Below, in pieces: positions 24,501 to 36,410 of a stretch of 64,000 bases of DNA. Position 1 is the stretch's first letter; each line of letters opens with the position of its first letter. The notes below the pieces were generated by a model. That model ran no database searches. It was not told the DNA's origin and saw nothing but the letters and a program-made list of their open reading frames with translations. The stretch comes from Onchocerca volvulus (Eukaryota > Nematoda > Chromadorea > Rhabditida > Onchocercidae). Location of the stretch: positions 1,860,001-1,924,000 of the forward strand of contig HG738137.1 in assembly GCA_000499405.2 (NCBI GenBank). Reading direction: 5' to 3'. The translations under genes were made by a program, and so were the position numbers.

Positions 24501-27500
24501 TACCATTTTCAATACGGTACATGGTGAAACACTAATTCAATTTGGTATCGACGCAAAACTTTCACAGGATCTTGGTTTAGCGACTAACAAATTCTTGGGT
24601 ACCATTGGAGAATTTACTGTTGATGGTGAAACTTTACCACTTTGGGCATTTGCAGAAAGTAGTAAAGCTTGCGAAGGAGATTTCGCTGCACCAGAAAGTC
24701 AGGCAACCGGTTATTTCTTCCGGTAAGTTTTCTGTCCGAAATTTCGTCTAGTGTAAATTATATTATTGTATATATTCTTACACAGAATACATAAAGACAG
24801 AAATAATTCTTTAATATAATGGAATAGCAATTTCGTTGTCGTAAAAAAGTAATTCTAATTAGTTCATCTTTTAGTGATGGTTTTGCCCAAATACACCTTC
24901 CTTCAACCGAACGGCCAAGTGGAGCGCAAATAACTGTGATCTTATCAGCTTATTCACCTGATGGCTTGCTATATTTCCGTGGTAATCAGGAAAATGGGGA
25001 TTTTATCAGTTTGGAACTTCGTGAAGGACATGTTCTTTTCAAGGTATCTCATTTATTATCCTTTTTTGCTCTTCTTTAGTAATTAAGGTCTGGTACAATT
25101 AGTATCAAGTCAGCAACTCGGCTAACTACATTTGCATAGTAATAGTTCTCATCAGAAAGTTCAGAAAGAGAAATTTAACTATTTCTATCAATGTTGCTTT
25201 TCAATCAATATACCTGCATTTGATTTTGCTTTTAAATTATCAGTTTTTTGATTATTTTGTGATAATTAGCAGATAGAAAAAAGGTTCAGTTTCAATTTTT
25301 TGCGACAAAAATGGATTCTTAAATAGTGCAATTTACGAACGTGTAATTAACTCTATTTTTGTTATTTAATTTATCATGCAGAAATGATATTTAGATCAAT
25401 CTTGGCGATGATTCATATGCAGCCGTTAAATCTAAGAAATCATCTTACGCCGATGGGCGTTCACATACTATTCGTGTCATCAGGAATTATGACAAAATCC
25501 ATTTGCAGGTTATTCTTTTTTTTTTTTTTTTGACTTTTGTTACTTAAAACAAATACTTGTAAATTGGATGATAGCAAACATATTGCAGTCTTAAACGATC
25601 GATTTTAAACCGCAAGTTAGATCAATTTCCATGGAATTTCAGCGAAATGCTGGAAGCTAAAAAAATTTGCTTTCGAAATATGCATTTCTTATGATCGCAT
25701 CAAATTTCAGGTCGATAATGAAAGTGATCGTAATTCTGTAATTATACCTGGCCAAAATGCGAAATTGAATATCAATGGCGATGATCACTTTGTGGGTGGC
25801 GTTCCGCCAGGCTTCAATATTACTGCTTTTCGCCGTTTCGATATTCATTGGAACGGATTTTTCGGCTGCATTCAGTCAGTCCGACCTTCTCAAGTACTTT
25901 TTTGTTTCCTGCAGATTAGCTCCTACTCGCTTATTAGCATTGATTTCCAAAGTTTGACATTCTAAGTATTCGATCTACGACTTGCTCAGTTTAAAAGTAT
26001 CGAAATGAGCCGAACTATTATCCAGCAAAGTGAGTGAGCAACTTTAACATTTTTCACAAGTTATATCAATTTTGTACTTCAAGATGTTCTGTAATGCATC
26101 TTCTGATTTCAGCTCTTTTGAATTACTGATTCCGGTTGATTCGATGCGCCTACATTCTATGTGGATTGCTGTAAATTTCCTTCAAAAATATTTCAACCTG
26201 ATTATTCATAATCATCAATTTCAGGTTGCAGAACTGGATCTTGACAACCCAATACGCTCGCAACGTAAATTGCGTGGATGTACTTTCAAAAATGGTGAAA
26301 GATTGGAACCTACCGATAGAGTGGTTGGTTTCACTCGTCCAGGTTATTTGATCATTCAAGGAATTCAACTCACTAATAATTCCACGTACGTTACTTTTAT
26401 AAAATTATTTGTTGGAAATTTTGATTTTGTAGCTTTTCTCTGCATCAAATAGATTTTTAAAATGATTAGAAAATTGAAACTTATGATTAAAATTAATTGG
26501 CTCAAAAATTAAATACAGCATTTTTGTTCTCAATTTTTAGGTTTGCGTTTGCATTCCGTACGAAAACTGCAAATGCTACGCTATTGTTTCAATCAAGCGA
26601 TTTGGAAACGTTCAGAAAACGCCGAAAAATTAGGGAATCTTTTGGGAAACTTCGAAAAATTAGGGATTCTTCTGGGACTGTTAGTTTTCTTTTTTTTTTC
26701 AAATTTAACAATTAAAATCATTTTGTTTATTTTTATTAAAATAATTCATATATATATATTTTCGAAGGCCGTGAAAAATTCAGTTTTAAATTAAAATGAA
26801 ATAGAAAAGATTTTCTAAACTTAGAAATGTTATTAATCAGGGATATTTGGCATTTTATCTATATCGCGGCTACTTGGTTGTACATCTCGGCACCGATTCA
26901 TCACGGAAAAGTAAAGTGCTCACATTAAGATCTGAAGTGGCTTATAACGATGGACAACTTCATTCCATCTTTTTCACTCGTTACGAAACATTGTTAGTTT
27001 CAAGACAAGATTTCAAGGTTATTCAAAAATAACTTCAAGTTCAATTGAATTAGCTGATATTTAATGATCTTGGAAAATGTTAAAGATTCTGATCAATGTA
27101 TTATCATACCCCAATACATTACTGTATCCGATATGCTCTATATTCTTATTTCTGATGACAGAAATGAGAAACTGTAAATGATTCCATTGCGAGATAATTC
27201 TGATTCCATTGCGTAAATGATTTCATGGCGAGAATGATTCTGATAGATGCAATGTTATGTTCATTATCACAAACTATGTTAGGACTATCACGGACTGGGA
27301 TAGATTGAGAAAAAATGATGAAAATTAATCAAATGGTCGATTTGCATAGAGTTCGACTTCGAGTTGATGATCGAGAAGTAGCTTCTGGTACTCTTGGCGA
27401 ACAGAATACTATAGGAACTGCTTCATCACAGTTGTTTATTGGTGGATTCCCAGATCGTGTAAAGCCATCAGCCAATGAAATGCCGATCGCTGAACCTATG

Positions 27501-30500
27501 ATTGGATGTGTTTCGAATATTTTCATTGATTATCGGTTAGTTCATCGATTGTTTTCATTATTCGAAGGGAAACATTGATAATTTGAACAGTAAAAAAATC
27601 AATCCGTCATGTTCAGTATATATCCTTCCCTTTATCAAGTGATAAAGAAATGATAAACTGATATGATAAACTGAGGACGATTAACTCAAATGATATCAAA
27701 TGATAAATTCTTTATCCATTATCAAATACACACGAGTCAGATAACTATATAATTTGATAATAATCAATGTACAATGATTGATTTCAGCTGATGCAAAATT
27801 TAAATTGATCAACTTGCATGAATAAAAAATATGATTGATATGTGTTTATTTGATTTTAACTCATTACAAATTCCACAGAATATTTTGTTTTCAACAAAAA
27901 TTGTATATCATTGATGAAAAAAAAAAAAAAAAATCAATTACAGACTTGTTCCAATAATACCGGAAGCACACATCGCATTAATTGGTATCTGTCCAATCGA
28001 ACAGATCTTCTCATTACAAAAATCAGGTAATAAATGTATTAAAATATTTATTATATGTTATAAATGATTCGCTCTATGGATCTTTGCTTCTCGGATTATT
28101 CACATATTTATAAAATATTTGAAAATATTACTTCAAATTCTGAAAATTGAATATTTATTAGTTACAAAACGAGTTGACTTTTCACTCAAATAAAGGAATC
28201 TAATTAATATACCTTACTTTTTCGTACCTTTATGGATATTTTAAAAAAAGTAACCTAATTAGCATAGTGGGGCTTTTCGCTCGCTTATGCTGCATTCACA
28301 TTAGTTAATTTCATATAAATTGATTTTCCTTTTTTTAGAATTTTTTTTTTTTTTTTATTTCTGTATCTGCTTCAATGAAATATTCCTTCTTATTGCTTTT
28401 CAAATAATTTAAAGATTCAAGAAGACCAGAAATCAAACAATAATGATCAAATTTGGAATTCGAATTTTCCAATGTATTATATATATTTTTATTAGGAAAT
28501 TTGTGTAGCAATATTTTTACCTACAGAAATTATTCTTTTATACTGAAATTTGTGTGTTTGTCGAACTTTCTGTAGAACGATCAGCAGATGTCGAAACATT
28601 GCAAGGAGACGAACAAAATTCTTTCAATCGAAAAGCATCGAAACTTTCCTTTCATTTAACCGAACCGACATTGATCACGAAAACAGAACGCCTATATGCG
28701 GATGGTAATAATAGTGATATTGATATGATTCGATAGATATGATAAGGATTATCTTTTTAAAAATACAAAATGCATTGCTGCAAGTATCTTTACACCTTAT
28801 CACTTTTTCATAAAGTAATCATTACATTTCAATCATATCAGTGAACTGAACGGTAAATAGATAAGAAGGGAATACTCTGTAAACAAGAAATTCAGAAGAC
28901 ATTAGGAACGGTAAGTAATATAAATGCTTTTTGTATTTTTTTAGTACAATATAAATAAGATTCTCGGCAATACTAATATGATTCTTGGCTAGTTTTCCAT
29001 GTGATATAAATAAGATTCTTAGCCAATTTTCCATGTGACGCATTCTGTCAAGTAACATCAACTAATTGATAGAAAAATTAGAAAATTTCCATTTTATATC
29101 GCTTTTATGCAGATGCATCTTAATTATTTCGCTTTTTTTTTCCAAATTTCATGTATGAATTTTGATTTAACATTCTTTAAATTTACTATTTTGTTTCTCT
29201 TAGTAGCTGATATAGTTTTCAAATCTGAAATAATGAGGCTTTGAGCTTGCTTAACCAGAATAAATCAAATAATCTAATCTATTTTTAATCACGTTTAATA
29301 AAACAGATAATTTATCATTTCATTGCATGCAGAAAAAAAAAATGAAATTTTTTGAGTAACTTCCTGAAATAAAGAATCAATCAAAATAGATCGAACGAAT
29401 GTTGGAGAAGTTAATAACGAACCAGAATCAGAATCAAATGATTTGAAGACATCTGCAATAACGGCAACTGCCACAATTTTCAATACTATTCCTATTGCTC
29501 AAATTCCTATCGAATCAGTGAAAAAAAAAGACGATGATGATGACGATAGCGCTACTGATTTTACTACTTTAACAGATTTGGGTCCTAAAAAGGTAATCTT
29601 TTGAATTTTTCAAATATTTGCTGAAATACGAAAGTAATGATTCGTTTGTTACTTCAGCTTCCATGCAAAATGATGTAGTAAATTCAAGCTATCATTCTAC
29701 GAGAATAACAAATTGTCAAAACTGTGAAATTTTCAATTTGAAAAAAAAAAAACAGGAAATTGCAGTGCGGTCCTAATCTATTAGCTGAAAATGATGGTGA
29801 AGGTGCGGCACGATTTGGCATAGCGGAAGCAAGTCATTCGCGATTGACTTTTGAGGAAGATTTTCTGGATGTTAACAAGTAAGTTTATTTTGCACAAATT
29901 CTTCTCTTCAAATATTCAGTCAAAGATGCTGGCATGAATAAAAATTGATTGTAACCTTAAAGTAATTTAATCGCACGTGATTTGATCGTAGGTATTATAT
30001 TTTGAAGTATTTTAAGATTCAAAATCGAATTTGCATTCCGCACAGTATTACCAAACGGAATGTTATGGGTTTGGGCAGTTTATAACAATTACACTCATTA
30101 TTTCTTCCTAAACATAATGAATGGATTACTGCAGCTTCAGGTATAAATTTCATTCTATATATTTTAGCTTAATTGAATTTTCATAAATTGATCTATGGAG
30201 ACATTCGAAGAAAAATAAGGTCTTATTAAGAGATGGATGAAGATATTAAGTAAAAATATGCCCATTAAATTTTTAAGCATCAGAATTTTAGGTTCGAGGA
30301 CTTAACCAACCAAAAATTCTGGTGTACAAATCGAACAAATTGAATGATGGAAAATGGCATGATATTAGTATGTTAAAACAGGGTCAAGAAATTCTTCTTA
30401 AGGTATTTTCTATTTCTTTTAGTATGCTTTCATAGTAAAACCGTAAATTGATCCTGCATATTACTTCGTGGAATTGATGGAATAATGAATAGTTTCTGCC

Positions 30501-32763
30501 GAAGTTTACAAAAAATTGTATGATTCATTCTGTCAAAATGCTTTGGATTTTTCACAAATGCGAAATGAATGAAAAATAAATTGAATTATTCAAGGTGGAT
30601 CATAATCCAGCACAATACTTGAAAGATGTATCAAATCCAAAACTGTTACGTAAACGAATGTATATAGGTGGGGTCATTTCAAGACATCGAAAACAATTCA
30701 ATTTAACAGTACCCTCATTTTCTGGATGCATCAGGTTTATTAATTTTTTTTTTTTTTTGCAGCTTTTTTATTCAAAAATAAAAATAACTGTAGGTAGCGC
30801 TTCATAGTAAACTTTCCCAGAAAAATGCATATAACTCAAAGCTTGAAATCTCTGCGCTTGACAATTTAAGATGAATTGAGAGAAGGAATTATTAATGAAT
30901 TGATTGATATTGGTGAAAATTGAAATCACTATTTTGTTGCGTAATTAAAAAGTACTGAAAATTTCAATGCAAATATTTTTGAATTATATCGTTGTGAGCA
31001 TCAATAGAACAAAAAAAGTAATCTTTGATGATGATCATAATTCATTACAACATGGCTATATTCATCATCCGATATGGGGGATAAGTTTTCAATAGAGTTT
31101 GCAAATGCATTAAAAAAGTATGATATCTGAAATTTGGTTTTTGAACTTGAATGGTGAATATATTTAACTTTGCAATGAATATTAAACAATTTGCCTAACA
31201 AAATGTTATTATGCAATTTGTTTCAGAAACTTTGAGGTGAACGATATTCAACAAGATTTATTTCAAAAAAGTCGTCATGTTGTGCCATGTACTATTGCTT
31301 CTAATTCAGCATACGTTCATGAAGGTGGATATATGACATTTGGTACGTTATCTTTAAAGTAACATTGATCAGTAGTGTAATTAAAATCTGATGATCGATC
31401 AAATTTCAAATTTCAAACAAATACGATTCAAGACATGTGAAATAATACAAATGCCTTTCACATTTCAGCATCTTTTTTATCTTGCAAGCTTTTAGACATT
31501 TGTCTGCTGAGGAACATTTTTACTTTTATTCTGCTTCCAGTCATTATGTAGAATTTTGATGGACAAAAAATCATGAAATCACTTCTGGAGTTATTTTTTA
31601 CAGGATCATTAAAGTCTATTCGAAAAATCGGAGCTATTCAAATTTCGATACAATTCCGACCTGCTGTAAAAGATGGATTCATTTTCGGTTTGATGACGAA
31701 TAAAGATCCAGAAAACGCACGAATTGCTGTTTACCTGAAAAATAGCTTGGTTGGTAATAGACCTATTATTATTTATTATTATTTTTAAAAAATATGCTAC
31801 GAATATGAAAAGCACAATCGAAAGTAAATTTCATGTGTATCTAAGATCATGCAAGATTGTGTAGTTTTGACGGGTAACTTCCGCATAACTTCACCGGAAC
31901 GGTAAATATTTAGTATCGGCGGAACGACAAACATTCTAGTATTAGTGGAATGGCAAATATTAATAAAACTATAACATCTTTTTTAAAATCATTTGGGAAT
32001 TTCTCGGTTTATTTTCATATAATTTGTGAATACAATTCTCCGTTCTATATCAATTTTGACGGAAAAATATTTCTGGATAATTATTTTAGGTGACTTTCGA
32101 GTTCGTATTCAACGATGAACGTCACGATCTGAAACATGTTTTTAAAAAAAATCTATGTGATGGCGCTTGGCACAATGTTACACTTTCTATAACGCATTCA
32201 AAGATGATCGTTATAACCGTTGATGGGGTATGTCTTTGATGATACGATTAATCACTTGAAGAAATAACAGATATGAATTTATTTTTAAATTTCTCAATGT
32301 GAAAAATCAATTTTAAAAAACAGCGCAATTAGATAGCAGTAAATTTCAGCATCGGAAACGCTTACCTTCGAAGATAAGTTCCGAATCAATGGAGTTTTTC
32401 CGAAGTTTACCGATATATGTCGGCGGAGCAACCGGTTTGTTTTCATCAATTAGTTTACGAACTTAATTTTGTTAGTAGAAAAAAGTAATAATATAGATGC
32501 TTAGTCCTTCTGAATGCTTAGTCTTTGTTGAGTGGTTGCATAGGTCAAAGATGCCAATTAGGATAATTTTATGGAACGATGATCCATCAGATTTGTGCTC
32601 CAAATAATATCTTATTGTTACAGCAACATCAGCTTCCAAAATTGGTGTACTGTCATTGATCGGTTGTTATCGAGATTTTCAACTCCACGGAAAGCAAATA
32701 GCTTTCAAAGATGCCAAAAAGTTGAATAAAGTTCTACCCGATGGTTGTCCATTTTTAAATTAA
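8531..32763 (+). CDS. lam-3: Laminin alpha chain (alpha-A / LAM-3 type)
   Basis: Alpha subunit of the laminin heterotrimer of basement membranes. I traced 57 exons, all in phase, giving 3,337 residues; first exon 8531-8657, last 32624-32763. Order: weak signal peptide; LN domain ([13 protein letters not shown] at exon 2, through 10620); LE repeats (about 10610-12390); L4a (12787-13970); LE run of about ten (14000-18060); L4b (18060-19310); LE repeats ending [12 protein letters not shown] (19320-20260); coiled coil (20270-23398); LG1-LG3 (23865-28026); acidic linker (28576-29765); LG4 and LG5 (29766-32763), ending DGCPFLN. Two L4 modules flanked by LE blocks match vertebrate alpha1/alpha2. I therefore favour the lam-3 rather than the epi-1 paralogue, with moderate certainty. 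Oddities are a GC donor after exon 29, a basic RKRR insertion in LG3, and weak acceptors at 9874 and 27349. Confidence 0.92.
14785..14913 (+). repeat. MITE-like repeat family 1, copy A
   Basis: Begins TATATCTATATAAAAATATG and ends near TTTATATAGATTA. The ends are imperfect inverted repeats (ATCTATATAAAAA against TTTTATTTATATAGAT in the better copy). The centre shares GCGCCTGTTC, TTTCAAATCA and CTGTGTCAAAA with copy B. It has no coding capacity and is about 129 bases long. Confidence 0.6.
15020..15090 (+). repeat. Two tandem copies of a ~34 bp unit with GGCGGGAAA core
   Basis: GCGTTTTGGCGGGAAATATA and GCGTTTTGGCGGCAAACATG head two adjacent units, each followed by TTTATCCTT(A/G)CG. TTTTGGCGGGAAA is identical to the E2F consensus. 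This may be coincidence inside a repeat. Confidence 0.6.
15103..15227 (+). repeat. MITE-like repeat family 1, copy B
   Basis: Same orientation as copy A: CTATATCTATATAGAAACAC at the left, CATTTTTATTTATATGGATT at the right. Internal matches to copies A and C include ACGCG(C)TTATTCGAA and TTTCAAATCAATCG. Confidence 0.6.
20003..20154 (+). other. GC-AG intron in lam-3
   Basis: Exon 29 ends GATCAG and is followed by GCAAGT, not GTAAGT. The next exon starts AAGACAGGTCAGTG after TTTGTTTAG. Joining gives the LE motif CDQKTGQCEC with no break, so the GC donor appears genuine. Confidence 0.8.
23671..23799 (+). repeat. MITE-like repeat family 1, copy C
   Basis: Lies in the intron between the last coiled-coil exon and the first LG exon of lam-3. 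Starts GTATCTATATAAAAACACGC and ends ACATTTTTATTTATATAGAT, giving the clearest terminal inverted repeat of the three copies. Confidence 0.62.
26623..26679 (+). repeat. In-frame 30 bp tandem duplication within lam-3 LG3 exon
   Basis: CGAAAAATTAGGGAATCTTT and CGAAAAATTAGGGATTCTTC recur 30 bases apart, adding ten codons (KIRESFGKL then KIRDSSGT). The copies differ at a few positions, so the event is not brand new. Confidence 0.75.
28950..29040 (+). repeat. Degenerate intronic repeat, three units
   Basis: Three copies of a unit containing ATAAGATTCT(C/T)(G/A)GC, with TTTTCCATGTGA in the last two, lie in the intron before the Asp-rich linker exon of lam-3. Confidence 0.5.
31895..31968 (+). repeat. 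Degenerate ~26 bp tandem repeat, three units, in lam-3 intron
   Basis: Units begin GGAACGGTAAATATT, GGAACGACAAACATT and GGAATGGCAAATATT, with TAGTAT(C/T) between them. Non-coding. Confidence 0.6.
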
Positions 32764-33568
32764 CTATCATTCACCATATGTTTTAAATTTCATTTGAAAT
32801 TTATCAATATTATTATGAAAGTATGATGAAATAAATGATAATAAATTCGAGACTTTCTTCTTGAAGTCGGCTTTCAGTAGCATAAATTTTCATAAATTTG
32901 CATTTATGATGAAAAATATCAATAGGATTGAATTCCTCCTCCAATTTCAATCTTCTGTCTCATAATAACTCTTCTTTTCACTCGAATAATAGAATGGATC
33001 TACAGATGGTCACGTTTACTTTATTTATCTCCTTGATAGCTTCCTTTAATTAAAAATTTTGTCATTTCTTTACGTTCTTTACTGTCTGTTAAGAATATCT
33101 TTCGTTCTTATTTTGACACATTTTCAAAACATACGATCAGAATTGAATAATCGGTATTGAATTATTTTAATAATAAAATAGGAATAAGAAAAAATACATA
33201 AAAATTTATAATTTTATTCATCGAAAGTGTAGCGAATATTAAAACTTTGAAGTGATGACTGTTAATGATAATCTATGCAGGTTGATCCATTTTGAATAAT
33301 TCATTTCAAAAATCATTTGACCAAGAGGCAATATATGAATATGAAGTATATGAACGTACGTACATGACGTACGTATCAAGACAAAATGATAATTTTACGT
33401 TAGAATATATAAATACAGCAGAAAATCTAATTCGATTGGTGTTCGAACAATTCAATATTTCAAATAATATTCCATACTGTAAAATATACTGTAAAATATT
33501 TGATTAAGAAAGACACCGTATCATCAGAGGAGAAGTGGAAGAATTCTTTGACCGAAAAAATTTTCTTT
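32764..33568. other. Convergent intergenic region between lam-3 and serine racemase
   Basis: Both flanking genes end here, so the stretch should hold two 3' UTRs. A 71-codon open frame at 33292-33507 (+) is Tyr/Asn-rich and lacks splice or leader context. I do not call it a gene. Confidence 0.55.
32830..32835 (+). terminator. Candidate lam-3 poly(A) signal AATAAA
   Basis: AATAAA occurs 67 bases beyond the lam-3 stop codon, a usual distance for a short nematode 3' UTR. Confidence 0.5.
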
Positions 33569-36401
33569 TTAGAAAAAAGACGATAATTTCTCTAAATCAA
33601 TATTACCACCACAAAATATGGCGCCTATCTTTTTTAGATTCTGAGCAGTTAGTTCATCCTTATATTTGAATAATGCTGCCAAAGATACTGCTCCTGTTGG
33701 TTCGATCGCTTGCTGAAATTTGTTCATTTATATTTTAATTTACAAATATCTTATTAATTTTTAAAGAAAAATATGGTAATGAGAACAGTGAGAAATTTTT
33801 TAAGATAAAATTAACCTTCATTCTACTATAAACCAATTTCATTGCTTGAATGATGTCATCATCATTCTGAAAAAAGTTTTACATATGACGCATTTATATG
33901 GTGATATTATTACGATAAAGATGCAAATAAAAGAAGTTAGTGGAAAATTGAATATGAAATCATGATATAGAAATCGAAATCATAATTTCGAATAAATGCA
34001 TCGTGATATTATTAAAGAATTTTCAGAATATAATTAACAGAAAGAACTGAATCAAAAGTTTAAGAATGCAATTACAGGAAAGATTTGGATCAAAAAACTC
34101 ATTTTCAATATTAAACTTTTCAAAATTACAATAATAAAATTTACCACAGTAAGGATTTTCTTTTCACATTTTTCCGTAATGTGAGGGAAGCATTTCTCGC
34201 CAACTCGTAAGACCCGTATTCCATCGGCTATTGTATTCACCGGACCGGCATCAGGATCCCAAGCTCTCTTATTAGAATCAAACGAATGCTGCAACTCTTT
34301 TCCTTCCGGTTCAACGCAATATACTGAAAGATTAATAGCTGTCAAAGGGCGGAAAAGCGGAAAACTTTTTGTCTAAAAAGTTTAAAACGAAAATATGCGG
34401 GAAAACTATTTTGTTTGTAAATGAACCTTTAATGGTCGGTTTAATGTTCTTAGCTGCTACAACTATACCGGAACATAAACCACCACCACCAACCGCTACT
34501 AATAGTGCATCTAAATCAGGAATTTGCTCCATAAATTCTACAGCTATTGTTCCCTGAAATGATTGCTGGAAATAAAAGAAGCTATAAGTATTTCTGAAAT
34601 GAATTCTGCAAATTTTAACAAATTTTTTGAAATTCACTCTTTTCAATTAACAGATTAGGTTCAACTTTAAAACACATGTAAGCTTTATTAATCATTGGTA
34701 TTTGATCCGAGAGAAGATTAGAACATGAAATTTGATGATGAATTATTTTTCAGAAATAGAAAGATAGATCAAATTTAACACAGAATTTTGCAAGATATCA
34801 TTGGATCCTTTCTACTATGACTTTTCCTAATAATTACTAATTTTGGAAAACTTTTGAATATTATTCTTTTTATCAGTAAAGATTAAAAAATGTTAAAAAT
34901 CAAAAATTTAGACAAAATTTTCCAAAATGAGAACCTGTCCAGCCATCACTCTGTAATCATCAAATGGATGAACCATTTCAATATTTTGACCTTTATCACA
35001 AAGATTCTTGCACACCACTTCTCTTCAATTAAAATGTTGTCATGAGATTTCAAATAACAGAAACAAAGCTGATTTATTAAATTCGCAGAGAAAGAATCTT
35101 TCAATTTATAGAAACTTTAAATCAATTGATTTTTGAATATTTCTGAATAACCAAAAAAAAAATCACTACAAGTTCAATATTTTTGATTGTATTTCTTACA
35201 TTTTCTCCTCTGTCCATTCCCTTGCAATATCTAATAGCAATGTCCAAATCAGGGATATATTTTTAGATACATTTTGCCTAAATATTTTCATCGTTCTCTT
35301 TCCTTATCTAATTTTAAGGATCATAAATCAATTTTATATTCCTAATTTTTAGGATTTGTATAATTCCTAACCTATTTTTTGGTTCACAAAATACAATATT
35401 AGCTCCATAAGCTTTCATAGCATTAATTTTTGACATTGGAGCATTGTTCGGTGCCACAACTGTACACGGAATGTTGTGAATTTTAGCCGCCCAGGCTAAT
35501 GCTTGTCCAAAATTACCACTACTATGAGTAATCTGAAAGTGAAAATTTGTCTCGAGAAATTCTCAAAAAAAAAAAAATGAAATCTGATAAAAAATCGAAT
35601 TTGAGAGAAAATTTCAACGAGAATGAATAAAACATAAGGTTAGAGGAAAATTATTTGGCAATCTTGTAATAAATCAATGTTTTTAAAAGAAATGAAAAAG
35701 AATGACAGACCACTGATGAGCATTTATTTTCCGGATCATTGATAATCATCTTTACCTGAAATAACAGAAATAAGATGCAATCCGGTTTCCACTTTATAGC
35801 ACATTTGGATATAAATATTACTAACACTTCATGCCACAAATCATTAAATTTAAAACTTAAAAAAGTTAGAAAATCTATCATTCATGTGTAAAACTAGTGC
35901 AATCACGAAATGGGATGAAATAAACTTTGGGAAAAGAACAAATTATCATTTAATTACTGAATAATCCCATTAATAAATCAGGACGCCAACCATTAAAATA
36001 TTCTACTTTATCCATTAATTAAGCCATCATTAATTCGAGTAACTTTTTCTTCATTGATTAGCATGTCCTTAATTTAAATTTCAATTTTTCAGTTCCATCG
36101 ACGTCTTGACACTAATTACCCACACCCCCGCATCCTACTAATTATCAAAAATCGGGTTTTGCTGAAACTTAAGTATTAATTACTTTAAAAGAATTTATCG
36201 TTAAATCCAAAATGACAAAGACAGTACAGCATTCAGCGCTCCACGTGCTTTGAACGAGCCAGTTTTTTGGAGATGGTCACATTTGAAATAAACTTCCATA
36301 TCAAATAAACTATTAATGTAACTGGATGTCATTACAGGTGTCTTATGGATGGTACCACTGATACGATCCGAAGCAGCGCAAATATCCACGAAGGAGAACA
36401 T
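33569..36401 (-). CDS. SRR: Serine racemase (PLP fold type II, serine/threonine dehydratase family)
   Basis: PLP enzyme converting L-serine to D-serine and also capable of eliminating serine to pyruvate. Eight exons starting at 36401, 35756, 35531, 35024, 34555, 34325, about 33868 and 33711 join in phase to about 320 residues, the family length. Motifs in order: PLP lysine in QKTGSFKARGALNA; ITHSSGNFGQAL; CEPKNREVV; the phosphate loop GGGGLCSG; CVEPEG; TIADGIRV; IEPTGAVSLAAL; and CGGNIDLEKL near the stop. The Ser-Ser-Gly-Asn site is characteristic of serine racemases, where threonine dehydratases have Ser-Ala-Gly-Asn; the second serine is the re-face base. The following His of vertebrate enzymes is Phe here. 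The ATG follows TTTTCAG by one base, so the gene is probably trans-spliced. Confidence 0.9.
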
Positions 36402-36402
36402 G

Positions 36403-36410
36403 CTGAAAAT
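36403..36410 (-). promoter_or_regulatory. Spliced-leader acceptor of serine racemase
   Basis: Minus strand TTTTCAG then C then ATG. The conserved protein starts at this methionine and no coding exon is visible upstream. Confidence 0.5.

Noticed and set aside
26993..27016. Later donor (AAG then GTTATT) for the LG3 exon
   Set aside because: The phase does not fit the next acceptor at 27349; the earlier donor at 26993 restores the LG pattern [12 protein letters not shown].
29757..29765. AACAG acceptor before GAAATTGCAG for the LG4 exon
   Set aside because: It would put a stop in frame; the next AG (TTGCAG at 29765) gives CGPNLLAEN in phase.
33292..33507. 71-codon plus-strand frame after lam-3
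   Set aside because: No splice or leader context, biased composition; lies where two 3' UTRs converge.
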